Assembly (NCBI GenBank): GCA_015067705.1
Contig: SVLW01000011.1
Span: 1 to 61,213 of the forward strand
Length of the DNA stretch: 61,213 nucleotides
Reading direction: 5' to 3'
Source of the DNA: Oscillospiraceae bacterium
GTDB lineage: Bacteria > Bacillota > Clostridia > Oscillospirales > QAMX01
The number at the start of each line of letters is the position of its first letter. Within the stretch, counting starts at the first letter, position 1. Position numbers and translations under genes: made by a program. The notes beneath the pieces were generated by a model, which was not told the DNA's origin, did not search any database, and saw only the letters and a program-made list of their open reading frames with translations. This document shows positions 52,067-60,762 of this stretch, piece after piece.

Positions 52067-52963
52067 TCAGTTCTGTGCGTCCAGGAATGCCAGGGTTTCT
52101 GCCAAAGTGGGGATGGATGCGGCCGCGCCCTTTCGGGAGACCGCAATGGCGGAGGCCGCCGCCGCGATCCGCATGGCGTCCCGCAGGCTCTCACCCCGGT
52201 CCAGTCCCGCGGTGATGTAGCCCGCGTAAGTATCGCCCGCGCCCGTGGAGTCCACGGCCTCCACCGGGAAGATCTCCTGATGGATCAGCTGGCCGTTCTC
52301 CATGGCATAGGATCCGTCCTTCCCCAGCGTCAGGATGACGATATTGGGACACACCTGATGCAGCCGCCGCAGCATTTCCTCCGGCGGATACACGCCATTT
52401 GCCAGGGCCGCGCCCTCGTCTTCGTTGACGATGAGCAGATTGATCTTGTCAAAGGGCATGTCGAAGATCTCCGGCGTGATGGGGGAGGGATTATAGACGA
52501 TGCGGATGCCCCGCTCCGCCGCCCGCTCGATCATGCGGCGGGTGAGGTTCGTCTCATTCTGGAGCATCAGGAAGTCGCCCGCGCCGAAGGCATTCAGCAC
52601 CGTGTCCACCTGCTCTTCGTCCAGACGGCGGTTGGCCCCGCCGTAGATCAGCATGGTGTTGCGGGCATTGGGCTCCACCTGGATGATGGCGCCGCCGCTT
52701 TTGACCGCCGGATCCAGAAGGACGTATGCGGTATCGACGCCGTCCTCTTTGAGAAGATCGGTGAGGAACACGCCGTCCGGGCCGATGCGCCCGGCGTGAG
52801 AGACGGTGCCGCCGGCACGGGCCGCGGCGATGGACTGGTTCAGGCCCTTGCCGCCGGCAAAGGTCTGGGGATCGGCCACCGGCATGGATTCGCCGGGTGC
52901 CGCGGAATGCTCCACAGAAAACACCGTGTCGATATTGAGGGAACCGAAATTGACAATACGCAT
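52067..52963 (-). CDS. PfkB-family carbohydrate kinase, ribokinase-like
   Basis: A 298-residue kinase. The first PfkB signature is FAGGKGLNQSIAAARAG near residue 35 and the second is VDSTGAGDTYAGYI with the catalytic Asp. NPSPITPEIFDM and IVNEDEGAAL match ribokinases. The ATG at 52963 has only a weak GGTGG site; the open frame upstream runs antisense to the next gene and is not used. No sugar transporter is adjacent. Its start region is divergent from the pyridoxamine kinase-like gene, with their starts 84 bases apart. Confidence 0.87.
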   Translation of the reverse strand: MRIVNFGSLNIDTVFSVEHSAAPGESMPVADPQTFAGGKGLNQSIAAARAGGTVSHAGRIGPDGVFLTDLLKEDGVDTAYVLLDPAVKSGGAIIQVEPNARNTMLIYGGANRRLDEEQVDTVLNAFGAGDFLMLQNETNLTRRMIERAAERGIRIVYNPSPITPEIFDMPFDKINLLIVNEDEGAALANGVYPPEEMLRRLHQVCPNIVILTLGKDGSYAMENGQLIHQEIFPVEAVDSTGAGDTYAGYITAGLDRGESLRDAMRIAAAASAIAVSRKGAAASIPTLAETLAFLDAQN

Positions 52964-52990
52964 ATGTACACCACCAATTCTATTTGATAC

Positions 52991-53019
52991 TTGACAACAA
53001 AAGCGTTGTGATTTAACAT
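52991..53019 (+). promoter_or_regulatory. Promoter of the pyridoxamine kinase-like gene
   Basis: TTGACA (52991-52996) and TAACAT (53014-53019) with a 17-bp spacer. Confidence 0.65.
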
Positions 53020-53047
53020 AATAAGACAGCAAACTCTGGAGGTTCTT

Positions 53048-53866
53048 ATGACAAAACGCGCCGCAGCGATCAACGATCTGTCCGGTCTTGGCCGCTGTTC
53101 TCTCACCATGGCTCTGCCGATCCTGTCGGTTCTGGGCACCCAGTGCTGTCCTCTGCCCACGGCTGTGCTGTCCTCCCAGACGGATGGCTATCGGCACTAT
53201 ACCTTTCAGGATCTGACCGACACCATGCCGGACTATATCGGGCACTGGAAATATAACGGCGAACGATTTGACGCCATTTATACCGGGTTCCTGGGTTCCA
53301 GCCGCCAGATCGATCTGGTGGCGGACTTTATTGATTCCTTCCGCACGGAGGAGACTCTGGTGCTGGTGGATCCCGTCATGGGCGACCACGGCGCACTTTA
53401 TGATTCCATCGACGAAGAACACTGTGCGGGTATCCGCCGACTGGTCAGTCGGGCGGATCTCATCACGCCCAATCTCACGGAAGCGGCCATCCTTTTGGGA
53501 GAGACCGGCCTTCCCACGGAGGAAGCGGTCTGGCTTGACTGGGCAAAGCGTCTGCGGGAGCTGGGGCCGAAAACCGTCGCCATCACCGGCATCGACAGCG
53601 GGGACGGCCGTCTCTGCGTGGTCTCCTGCGACGAAAGCTCTCTGGGCGCCACTTATACCTCCCGGGTACAGCGGGATTATCCCGGCTCCGGCGATCTCTT
53701 TGCCAGTCTCCTTCTGGGGATGCTTCTCCGGGGAGACAGCCTTGCGGAAAGCGTGCGCCGGGCAGCGGAGTTTATCTCGGCCTGCGCCGCCTATACTTAT
53801 GAACAGAACACCCCGGCCCGGGAGGGCCTGGTGTTTGAACCGATGCTCAGTCGTCTGATAAAATAA
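53048..53866 (+). CDS. Pyridoxamine/pyridoxal kinase-like protein
   Basis: A 272-residue ribokinase-superfamily kinase. NDLSGLGRCSLTMALPILSV and CCPLPTAVLSSQTDGY are typical of PdxK/PdxY, with VLVDPVMGDHGALYD for the Mg/ATP region and DYPGSGDLFASLLLGMLLRG for the anion hole and catalytic Asp. It phosphorylates B6 vitamers, likely in salvage. TGGAGG lies close to the ATG. Its 3' end overlaps the 3' end of the convergent zinc-ribbon gene by 20 bases. Confidence 0.88.
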   Translation: MTKRAAAINDLSGLGRCSLTMALPILSVLGTQCCPLPTAVLSSQTDGYRHYTFQDLTDTMPDYIGHWKYNGERFDAIYTGFLGSSRQIDLVADFIDSFRTEETLVLVDPVMGDHGALYDSIDEEHCAGIRRLVSRADLITPNLTEAAILLGETGLPTEEAVWLDWAKRLRELGPKTVAITGIDSGDGRLCVVSCDESSLGATYTSRVQRDYPGSGDLFASLLLGMLLRGDSLAESVRRAAEFISACAAYTYEQNTPAREGLVFEPMLSRLIK

Positions 53867-54434
53867 TCCGGCGGTTCCCCAGGCGATGAAGCGCCGCTCT
53901 GTCCGGCACCGGGATCCGTTGTTCCCCGCCGCAGCGGGCACAGGTGAGGGTCAGGATGCCTGCCTCATATCCCGCCCGGATACGGGCGGAGCCGCAGCGG
54001 CAGAGGATCCTGCCATCCGCCGCCATTTGTCCCGCGGCGCAGAGGATGTCGGACGCCGTGGGCGGCGACTCCTCCGTCAGTGCCGCGCCCAGGGCGGAGA
54101 GCAGGGAAAGTTCCGCCGCTTGTGCCGAGACCGCTTTCGGATCGCCCAGAATGCAGGCGGGGAGATCTGTGACGGGACAGCAAAGCGCCGCGCCCTGTTT
54201 CCCCAGCGCCCGGCGCAGGGGCAGCTTTGCCCGATGCCGCAGACCGCAGATCCCGCAGGGGTATTCCACCTCCAAAAGTCCGGCGGAAAGTCCCGCCACC
54301 AGGGCGCTTTCCCCACAGCCGCAGCGGATCACAGTTCTCCGGCGGCTCAGGGCGAAAAGCTCTGTCTGGCCGAATACCGGTTTTTCACAGCGTCTGCAGT
54401 CATAGGAAAAGCCGATCTGTGGTTTCACCACCAT
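53847..54434 (-). CDS. Hypothetical zinc-ribbon protein
   Basis: A 195-residue protein with five CxxC or CxC pairs: CRRC, CGC, CGIC, CRCG and CARCG, spread as two or three zinc ribbons at the ends and a helical middle (AAELSLLSALGAALTEE). It is an expected pattern for CpXC-like or other small metal-binding proteins, but I do not recognise the family. The start MVVKPQIGFS at 54434 is chosen for GGAG nine bases upstream; an earlier ATG at 54449 lacks a site. It overlaps the convergent kinase gene by 20 bases. Confidence 0.6.
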   Translation of the reverse strand: MVVKPQIGFSYDCRRCEKPVFGQTELFALSRRRTVIRCGCGESALVAGLSAGLLEVEYPCGICGLRHRAKLPLRRALGKQGAALCCPVTDLPACILGDPKAVSAQAAELSLLSALGAALTEESPPTASDILCAAGQMAADGRILCRCGSARIRAGYEAGILTLTCARCGGEQRIPVPDRAALHRLGNRRIILSDD

Positions 54435-54596
54435 ATCCCATCGCTCCATCTTTTTGAGATTGCCCCGGGAATGGCCCGGCGGCAACTTAGTATATGCACG
54501 CGCTGCCTGTCTCACACCCCCGGAGTCAACCGGACGAACAGGCGGCACATTTTACCAAATCCTGCGCCGCAGGAATCTGAGGAATGAGGTGTTATC

Positions 54597-55310
54597 ATGA
54601 AAGAGACAATTTACACGATCCCGATCAATGAGGCATTTGAGGCGAAGTGCGGCTGTCCGCTGTGTACGCTGGCACGCCGTCTGGAGCGCGACAGCGTGGA
54701 ATACATCATGGGCGCCGCCATGATGGAGCCGGATGTCCGCATCGAGACCAATCGCCGGGGCTTTTGTGAGAAGCACTATGGCCAGATGCTCGCAATGAAC
54801 GGCCGCCTGAGTCTGGCGCTGACTTTGGAAAGCCGTCTGGGAGAAATTCGCAATTACATTGAGAAGGAAGCCCTCAAGGGCTTTGGCAAAAAGCTGGACA
54901 CCGCCAAGGCGGCGGAGCTGATCCGCGGCACCGCGGGGGGATGCTTCGTCTGTGAGCGCATTGCGGGTTATGAGGAGCATTATTATAAAAACATCCTCCA
55001 TATGTGGAAGCAGGCCCCGGACTTCCGGGAGCTCTTCGCCGGACAGCCCTTCTTCTGTCTCGAGCACACCGCGGGCCTCTTAAAACGCGCCCCGGAGGTC
55101 CTGGGCAAGCGGGGCCACGAGGAATTTGACCGGATGCTCATTGAGATCGTGGACCGGTATCTCAAAGAATTAAACGATGACGTGTCCGCCTTCTGCCAGA
55201 GCTTTGACTATCGCAGCGCCGGAAAGGTGCTGGGCGAGGCCCAGAAGATCGCGCCGGAGCGCGCCATCGAATTCCTCTCCGGCTATCACGAGGAAGAGGA
55301 AAAGAAATAA
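54597..55310 (+). CDS. DUF6062 family protein
   Basis: A 237-residue, mostly helical protein with repeated cysteine and histidine pairs: KCGCPLCTLARRLE, GFCEKHYGQML, GCFVCERIAGYEEHYY and FFCLEHTAGLL. The CPLC...FCxxH layout occurs twice, which suggests two metal-binding or redox modules. The pattern matches DUF6062, a clostridial family without known function. It follows TGAGGTG by six bases. It is divergent from the zinc-ribbon gene and convergent with polC across a bidirectional terminator. Confidence 0.75.
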   Translation: MKETIYTIPINEAFEAKCGCPLCTLARRLERDSVEYIMGAAMMEPDVRIETNRRGFCEKHYGQMLAMNGRLSLALTLESRLGEIRNYIEKEALKGFGKKLDTAKAAELIRGTAGGCFVCERIAGYEEHYYKNILHMWKQAPDFRELFAGQPFFCLEHTAGLLKRAPEVLGKRGHEEFDRMLIEIVDRYLKELNDDVSAFCQSFDYRSAGKVLGEAQKIAPERAIEFLSGYHEEEEKK

Positions 55311-55330
55311 ATATCCCATTTCGGGTAAGG

Positions 55331-55369
55331 AAAACGCCGTTTCGGAAGCAGTTCTGAAACGGCGTTTTT
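55331..55369. terminator. Bidirectional terminator between DUF6062 and polC
   Basis: A 13-bp perfect stem AAAACGCCGTTTC / GAAACGGCGTTTT (55331-55343, 55356-55368) with a 12-base loop has T tracts on both strands. Confidence 0.93.
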
Positions 55370-55375
55370 GACTTA

Positions 55376-58300
55376 TCAAAGATCAAACATACTGATCTGG
55401 TCGCTCTTGGGCAGGGATTCCAGAGCGCCGGCATTGTCGAGGATCTCGATCACGGCCTTTGACACTTTCTGACAGCGCAGGGACAGATCCTCCGCGCTGG
55501 AGAATTCGCCGTTTTCCCGCTCCCGCACGATATCCTGTGCCGCCATCAGGCCGAGACCCGGCAGCGCCGTCAGCGGCGGGATCAGGGCATTGCCGTCGAT
55601 GAGGAAATCGGCGGCGGCGGAACGATAGATATCCACCGGCTGGAAGGTGAAGCCGCGGAGATAGTATTCATACACCACCTCCAGCGTCACCACGGTATCC
55701 TTTTCATTGGCGGTGGCGTCGGGCTTGGTGCTGAGCTCCTGATAGAGAGCTTTCACCCGGTCAATGCCATGGGTCATGGTGTTGGCGTCAAAGCCCACGG
55801 CGCGGATGGAGAAGTACGCGCTATAGAAGGGCAGAGGCCGATGCACCTTATACCAGGCAATCCGGAACGCCATCATGACGTAGGCAACCGCGTGTGCCTT
55901 GGGGTAGAGGTACTTGATCTTCTGACAGGATTCGATGTACCACTCCGGCACGCCGCACTGCTTCATGATCTCCACGGTTTCTTCCACGATGCCCTTGCCC
56001 TTACGGATGGCCTCACTGGTCTTGAAGGACAGGGAGGCGTCCATGCCCTTGGCAATCAGGTACATGGTGATATCGTCACGGGCGGAGATGACTTCGTTCA
56101 GGGTGGCGGTGCCGGCCTTGATGAGGTCGGCGGCGTTGCCCATCCACACGTCGGTGCCGTGGGAAAGACCGGAGATGCGCACCAGACCGTCGAAGTTCTT
56201 GGGCTGGGTGTCAATTAACATCTGTCGGGCAAAGCGGGTGCCGAACTCGGGAACAGCCACCACACCGGTGGTGCCAAGGATCTCGTCCGGTTCAAGCGGT
56301 TTGCCGTTGACGTCCGAGAGATGACTGATGTGGGAGAAGATACCCACGGTGTGGGGATCGTCCAGGGGGATCGTGGTGGCGCTGACGCCGGTCATGTCCT
56401 CCAGATGCTTGATGATGGTGGGATTATCATGGCCCAGCATATCAAGCTTCAGAAGGTTATCGTGAATGGAGTGGAAGTCGAAGTGGGTGGTGATGATGGT
56501 GGAGTTGGGGTCGTCCGCCGGATGCTGCACCGGGCAGAATTCATAGATGGTGCGGTCCCGGGGCACCACGATGAGGCCGCCGGGATGCTGGCCCGTGGTG
56601 CGCTTGACGCCGGTACAGCCGATGGTGAGGCGATTGATCTCCGCTTTCGAGAGGACCATATTGCGCTCCTCGGCGTACTTGCGGACGTAGCCGTAGGCGG
56701 TCTTGTCGGCGATGGTGCCGATGGTGCCGGCCTTGAACACCTGTCCCTCACCGAAGAGCTCCACGCAGTCCCGGTGTGCCTGGGTCTGATACTCGCCGGA
56801 GAAGTTTAAGTCGATATCCGGCTCCTTCTCTGCCTTGAAGCCAAGGAAGGTGAAGAAGGGGATATTAAAGCCGTCTTTCTGCAGCTTGATGTGGCAGATG
56901 GGGCATTCTTGATCCGGCATATCCGCGCCGCAGCCATACTTGTCGCTGTCGCCGTATTCGAGATAATGGCATTCGGGACAGTGATAATGGGAGGGCAGGG
57001 GATTGACCTCGGAGATGCCGCAGAAATACGCCACCACAGAGGAACCAACGGAACCTCTGGAACCCACCAGATAGCCCGCGTCGTTTGATTTCTTAATGAG
57101 CTTCTGGGCGGACATATACATGACGTCAAAGCCGTTATTGATAATGGGTTTCAGCTCTGCCTCAATGCGCTCCACAATGGAGTCCGGCAGAGGATCGCCG
57201 TAAAGGCGCTTGGCGTTAGTGTAGCAGATCTCCTGCAGATCCTCGGCGGAATGATCGATGGAGGGCGGATAGGTGCCCTTGGGCACCGGGCGGATCTCCT
57301 CGCACATCTCCGCGATCTTATTGGGATTCTCCACCACCACCTCGAACGCTTTCTGCGCGCCCAGATAGGAGAACTCTGCAAGCATTTCCTGGGTGGGCTT
57401 GAAGTAAAGGGGCGCTTGGTTATCCGCGTCGGAGAAGCCCTGTCCCGCCATCAGGATGCGGCGGAACACCTCATCCCGGGGGTGCAGGAAATGCACGTCG
57501 CCGGTGGCCACCACGGGTTTATTCAGGCTCTGGCCCAGTTTGACGATGGTTTCGTTAAATTCCCTCAGCTCCTGCTCGTCCCGGGCGGTACCGTCCCGGA
57601 GCATGAACATATTGTTGCCGATGGGCTGGATCTCCAGATAATCGTAATACTCCGCGATGCGCTTTAACTCGTTCCAGGATTTTTTCGCCACAATGGCCCG
57701 GAACAGCTCGCCCGCCTCACAGGCGGAGCCGATGATGAGTCCCTCGCGGTAGCGATTCAGCACAGAACGCGGCACGATGGGACGCTTGCGGCTGTAGTAA
57801 TTGAGGTGTGCCTCGCTGATGAGCTTGTAGAGATTCTTGAGACCCACATAGTTTTTCACCAGAATGATCAGGTGGTTATAATGCACCTTGCCGCCGGAAG
57901 AAAGATCGCGGATGGCATCGTTGATGTTCTCGATGCCCTGCACGCCCATCTGCTTCAACTGGGCAAAGAACTTGAGAAGGATCCGTCCGGTGACCTCCGC
58001 GTCGTCACAGGCGCGGTGATGGTTGAAGTCCCCCAGATCCAGGGCGCGCGCCACGTCGTCCAGCTTGTGGTGCCGCTCCTGGGGCAGAAGCGCCCTGGCA
58101 AGGGTCAGGGTATCAATGGAAGTAAACTCCCGCTGGATGCCCAGCTTCGCGCAGTCGTAGTTGATGAATCCCACGTCAAAGGAGGCATTGTGGGCGGAAA
58201 GTGGGCAATTCCCCACAAAGTCCAGGAAGCGGGGCAGCACGTCCTCAATGGGCTTTGCATCCGCTACCATGTCGTCCGAGATACCGGTGAGCTCGGTGAT

Positions 58301-59683
58301 ATTGGCGGGGATGGGCTTTTTGGGGTTGACGAACTCGGAGAAGCGGTCGATGATGTCGCCGTTTCGGATCTTCACGGCGCCGATCTCGATGATGGCCTCC
58401 GTAGCGGGCTTGAAGCCGGTGGTCTCGATATCGAACACCACCACTTCGTCGTCCAGGCTCTGCCGCTGCAGACCGTCCACCGCGCCGCCGGCGTCATTGA
58501 CGTAATAGGCCTCGACGCCGTAGATCACCTTGATGCCGGCCTTGCCCGCGGCGTTCATGGCCTCCGGGAAGGCCTGGGCCACGCCGTGGTCCGTGATGGC
58601 AATGGCGGGATGGCCCCACTTGGCCGCCTGCTTCACCAGAGCCGAGGCAGAGCTCACGCCGTCCATCATGCTCATGTTGGTATGTAAATGAAGCTCCACG
58701 CGCTTGCGCTCTGCGGTGTCCTGACGCTCTTCACGGGTGGCCCGCAGAATGCAGCTTGGATTTAAGATCATTTCTTTTTCAAAGTTATTGTAGATTAGCT
58801 TGCCCTGCACCGTGACGGTATCGCCGGTCTTGATGGCGCCGAAGATCTCCTCCGCCTTCTTTACGTCGATGGAGCGGGAGACCCGGATGGAGCCGGTGTA
58901 GTCCGTCATGTCAAAGCTCATGATGCCCAGCTCCTTGGAGGGAACATTCTCACGGGCCTTGGTGGTGATGGTTTTATGGGCCGTGGAAAAGATGTCGCCG
59001 GTGACCGTGACATAACCGTAGTCGAGATTCAGGTCGCCGATCTGGGCGGGGGCGTCCTTGCCCCGTTTGCCGAAGAGCACGCCGTCCTCCGTCGTCGCGG
59101 CGGGCGCGGATTCCTGCTTCTTGGGCGGGGGAGGCGGTGCATTCTCGGCCGCTTCCTTCATGACCTGCTCCAAAACCGCATTTTTATCAAAGGCGGAATC
59201 CTCGGTGCTGCCGTCCCGGAAGGTGACGTTCAGGCGCTCCTGATAGCGCTCGGAGAGGATCTGCTCCAGGGCCCGTCCCACGCCGGCATTGGTGAGGAAA
59301 TCACCGCCTTCGCCCCGCAGTTCTACCGTCAGGGCGTGGCCCGGCCGGTCAATGATGCCGCGGGCGCCGTCCAAAAAGCCGTTGGTGGCGGGATATGCCG
59401 CCTTCAGCTCCCGAAAGAGCGCAGGAAGACAGTCCTCCGTCAAAACCTCGGTCTTTACCGCCCGGGTGATGGAGAACTGCTCAAGCCCGTAAAGATCCAG
59501 AATCGCCGCCTCGATGGTGCGGACAGTGGCCCGGGACATGGGCTTTTCCGTGGTGACGGTGACGGTGATGGACCGGCTGTGCCGGTCGCCGGTCATGGTC
59601 TCCACGAGGAGCGCCTCGGCCGCGTCCAGGATCTGGCCTTCCGGATGAAAATTTTTGAAGATACGCAGAAAGGGTGTACTCAT
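55376..59683 (-). CDS. polC: DNA polymerase III subunit alpha, PolC type
   Basis: A 1435-residue Gram-positive replicative polymerase. Order: N-terminal domain (1-220), OB fold (IGDLNLDYGYVTVTGDIFST), PHP domain from LHLHTNMSMMDG (near 328), inserted 3'-5' exonuclease (VFDIETTGFKP near 412, HNASFDVGFI, HHRACDDAEVTG), then the polymerase core and zinc region with SRGSVGSSVVAYF, PDIDLNFSGEY and a helix-hairpin-helix end. The final QISMFDL is a beta-clamp binding motif. ATG 59683 overlaps the ispG stop by four bases. It completes the clostridial order rseP-ispG-polC. Confidence 0.97.
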   Translation of the reverse strand: MSTPFLRIFKNFHPEGQILDAAEALLVETMTGDRHSRSITVTVTTEKPMSRATVRTIEAAILDLYGLEQFSITRAVKTEVLTEDCLPALFRELKAAYPATNGFLDGARGIIDRPGHALTVELRGEGGDFLTNAGVGRALEQILSERYQERLNVTFRDGSTEDSAFDKNAVLEQVMKEAAENAPPPPPKKQESAPAATTEDGVLFGKRGKDAPAQIGDLNLDYGYVTVTGDIFSTAHKTITTKARENVPSKELGIMSFDMTDYTGSIRVSRSIDVKKAEEIFGAIKTGDTVTVQGKLIYNNFEKEMILNPSCILRATREERQDTAERKRVELHLHTNMSMMDGVSSASALVKQAAKWGHPAIAITDHGVAQAFPEAMNAAGKAGIKVIYGVEAYYVNDAGGAVDGLQRQSLDDEVVVFDIETTGFKPATEAIIEIGAVKIRNGDIIDRFSEFVNPKKPIPANITELTGISDDMVADAKPIEDVLPRFLDFVGNCPLSAHNASFDVGFINYDCAKLGIQREFTSIDTLTLARALLPQERHHKLDDVARALDLGDFNHHRACDDAEVTGRILLKFFAQLKQMGVQGIENINDAIRDLSSGGKVHYNHLIILVKNYVGLKNLYKLISEAHLNYYSRKRPIVPRSVLNRYREGLIIGSACEAGELFRAIVAKKSWNELKRIAEYYDYLEIQPIGNNMFMLRDGTARDEQELREFNETIVKLGQSLNKPVVATGDVHFLHPRDEVFRRILMAGQGFSDADNQAPLYFKPTQEMLAEFSYLGAQKAFEVVVENPNKIAEMCEEIRPVPKGTYPPSIDHSAEDLQEICYTNAKRLYGDPLPDSIVERIEAELKPIINNGFDVMYMSAQKLIKKSNDAGYLVGSRGSVGSSVVAYFCGISEVNPLPSHYHCPECHYLEYGDSDKYGCGADMPDQECPICHIKLQKDGFNIPFFTFLGFKAEKEPDIDLNFSGEYQTQAHRDCVELFGEGQVFKAGTIGTIADKTAYGYVRKYAEERNMVLSKAEINRLTIGCTGVKRTTGQHPGGLIVVPRDRTIYEFCPVQHPADDPNSTIITTHFDFHSIHDNLLKLDMLGHDNPTIIKHLEDMTGVSATTIPLDDPHTVGIFSHISHLSDVNGKPLEPDEILGTTGVVAVPEFGTRFARQMLIDTQPKNFDGLVRISGLSHGTDVWMGNAADLIKAGTATLNEVISARDDITMYLIAKGMDASLSFKTSEAIRKGKGIVEETVEIMKQCGVPEWYIESCQKIKYLYPKAHAVAYVMMAFRIAWYKVHRPLPFYSAYFSIRAVGFDANTMTHGIDRVKALYQELSTKPDATANEKDTVVTLEVVYEYYLRGFTFQPVDIYRSAAADFLIDGNALIPPLTALPGLGLMAAQDIVRERENGEFSSAEDLSLRCQKVSKAVIEILDNAGALESLPKSDQISMFDL

Positions 59684-60747
59684 GTCATTCTTTCCTTTTC
59701 CCACTCCCGCGCCATGGAAAGGAGCGCCGGAACGATTTCTTCAAAGGGAACCTTATGTAGAATTTCGCCGTTTTTGAAGAGTAAGCCGTCGTTCTTGCCG
59801 CAGGCCACGCCGATATCGGCCTCCCGGCCCTCGCCGGGGCCATTGACGGCACAGCCCATGACGGCGATCTTAATGGGCGAATGAATGTCGGCCACGGCCT
59901 CCTCCACGGCTTCCGCCAGCGGCAGGAGATCCACCTGACAGCGTCCGCAGGTGGGGCAGGCCACCACCTCGGGACAGTCGCGCCGCAGTCCCACGGCCCG
60001 GAGGATCGAAAGACCCAGCTTCACTTCCTCCACCGGGTCGGCGGCCAGGGAGACCCGCAGGGTATCGCCGATGCCCATGGCGAGCAGTCCGCCGATGCCG
60101 GCGGCGCCCTTGATGCTGCCCATACGCAGGGTGCCCGCATGGGTGACGCCCACGTGCAGGGGATAGTCACAGCGCTGGGCCATATCCTGATAGGCGGCGA
60201 TGGTATTCGGTACGTCAGAGGCCTTCAGAGAGACGGCAATATCCGTAAAATCCTCCGCCTCCAGGAGCCGCACATGGCGCATGGCGCTCTCCGCCATGGC
60301 CCTGGGCAGATCGTGGGGGAACTGCTCGTGGAGATCTTTTTCCACAGAGCCGGAGTTCACGCCGATGCGGATGGGCACGCCCGCCCCGCGGCAGGCGGCC
60401 ACCACGGCGCGCACGCGGTCGCGTCCGCCGATGTTGCCGGGATTGATACGGATCTTATCCACACCTGCGGCCACGCATTCGATGGCCAGACGATAGTTGA
60501 AATGGATATCCGCCACCACCGGAATGGGGGAGGCGGCCTTGATTTCATGAATGGCGCGCACGGCGTCCATGTCCGGCACGGCACAGCGGACGATCTCGCA
60601 TCCGGCGTCCGAGAGACGCTTGATCTGTGCGATGGTGGCGGCGGCGTCACGGGTGTCGGTATTCGTCATGGACTGGACGGTGATGGGCGCATCGCCGCCG
60701 ATTTTCACGCCGCCCACAGTGATCTGTCGGGAAGTTCTGCGGTTCAT
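59680..60747 (-). CDS. ispG: 4-hydroxy-3-methylbut-2-en-1-yl diphosphate synthase
   Basis: A 355-residue [4Fe-4S] enzyme of the MEP isoprenoid pathway. APITVQSMTNTDTRDAAATI is the N-terminal signature, VVADIHFNYRLAI and KIRINPGNIGG follow, and cysteines for the cluster are in ACPTCGRCQVDL and MGCAVNGPGEGREAD. The second ATG (60747) has GAGG seven bases upstream and is preferred to the one six bases earlier. It lies 15 bases after rseP and overlaps polC by four bases. Confidence 0.97.
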   Translation of the reverse strand: MNRRTSRQITVGGVKIGGDAPITVQSMTNTDTRDAAATIAQIKRLSDAGCEIVRCAVPDMDAVRAIHEIKAASPIPVVADIHFNYRLAIECVAAGVDKIRINPGNIGGRDRVRAVVAACRGAGVPIRIGVNSGSVEKDLHEQFPHDLPRAMAESAMRHVRLLEAEDFTDIAVSLKASDVPNTIAAYQDMAQRCDYPLHVGVTHAGTLRMGSIKGAAGIGGLLAMGIGDTLRVSLAADPVEEVKLGLSILRAVGLRRDCPEVVACPTCGRCQVDLLPLAEAVEEAVADIHSPIKIAVMGCAVNGPGEGREADIGVACGKNDGLLFKNGEILHKVPFEEIVPALLSMAREWEKERMT

Positions 60748-60762
60748 AGTCATACCTCGCGT

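Noticed and set aside
52067-53941. 624-codon minus-strand frame that appears to fuse a ribokinase with upstream sequence
   Set aside because: The N-terminal half is antisense to the pyridoxamine kinase-like gene. The kinase starts at 52963.
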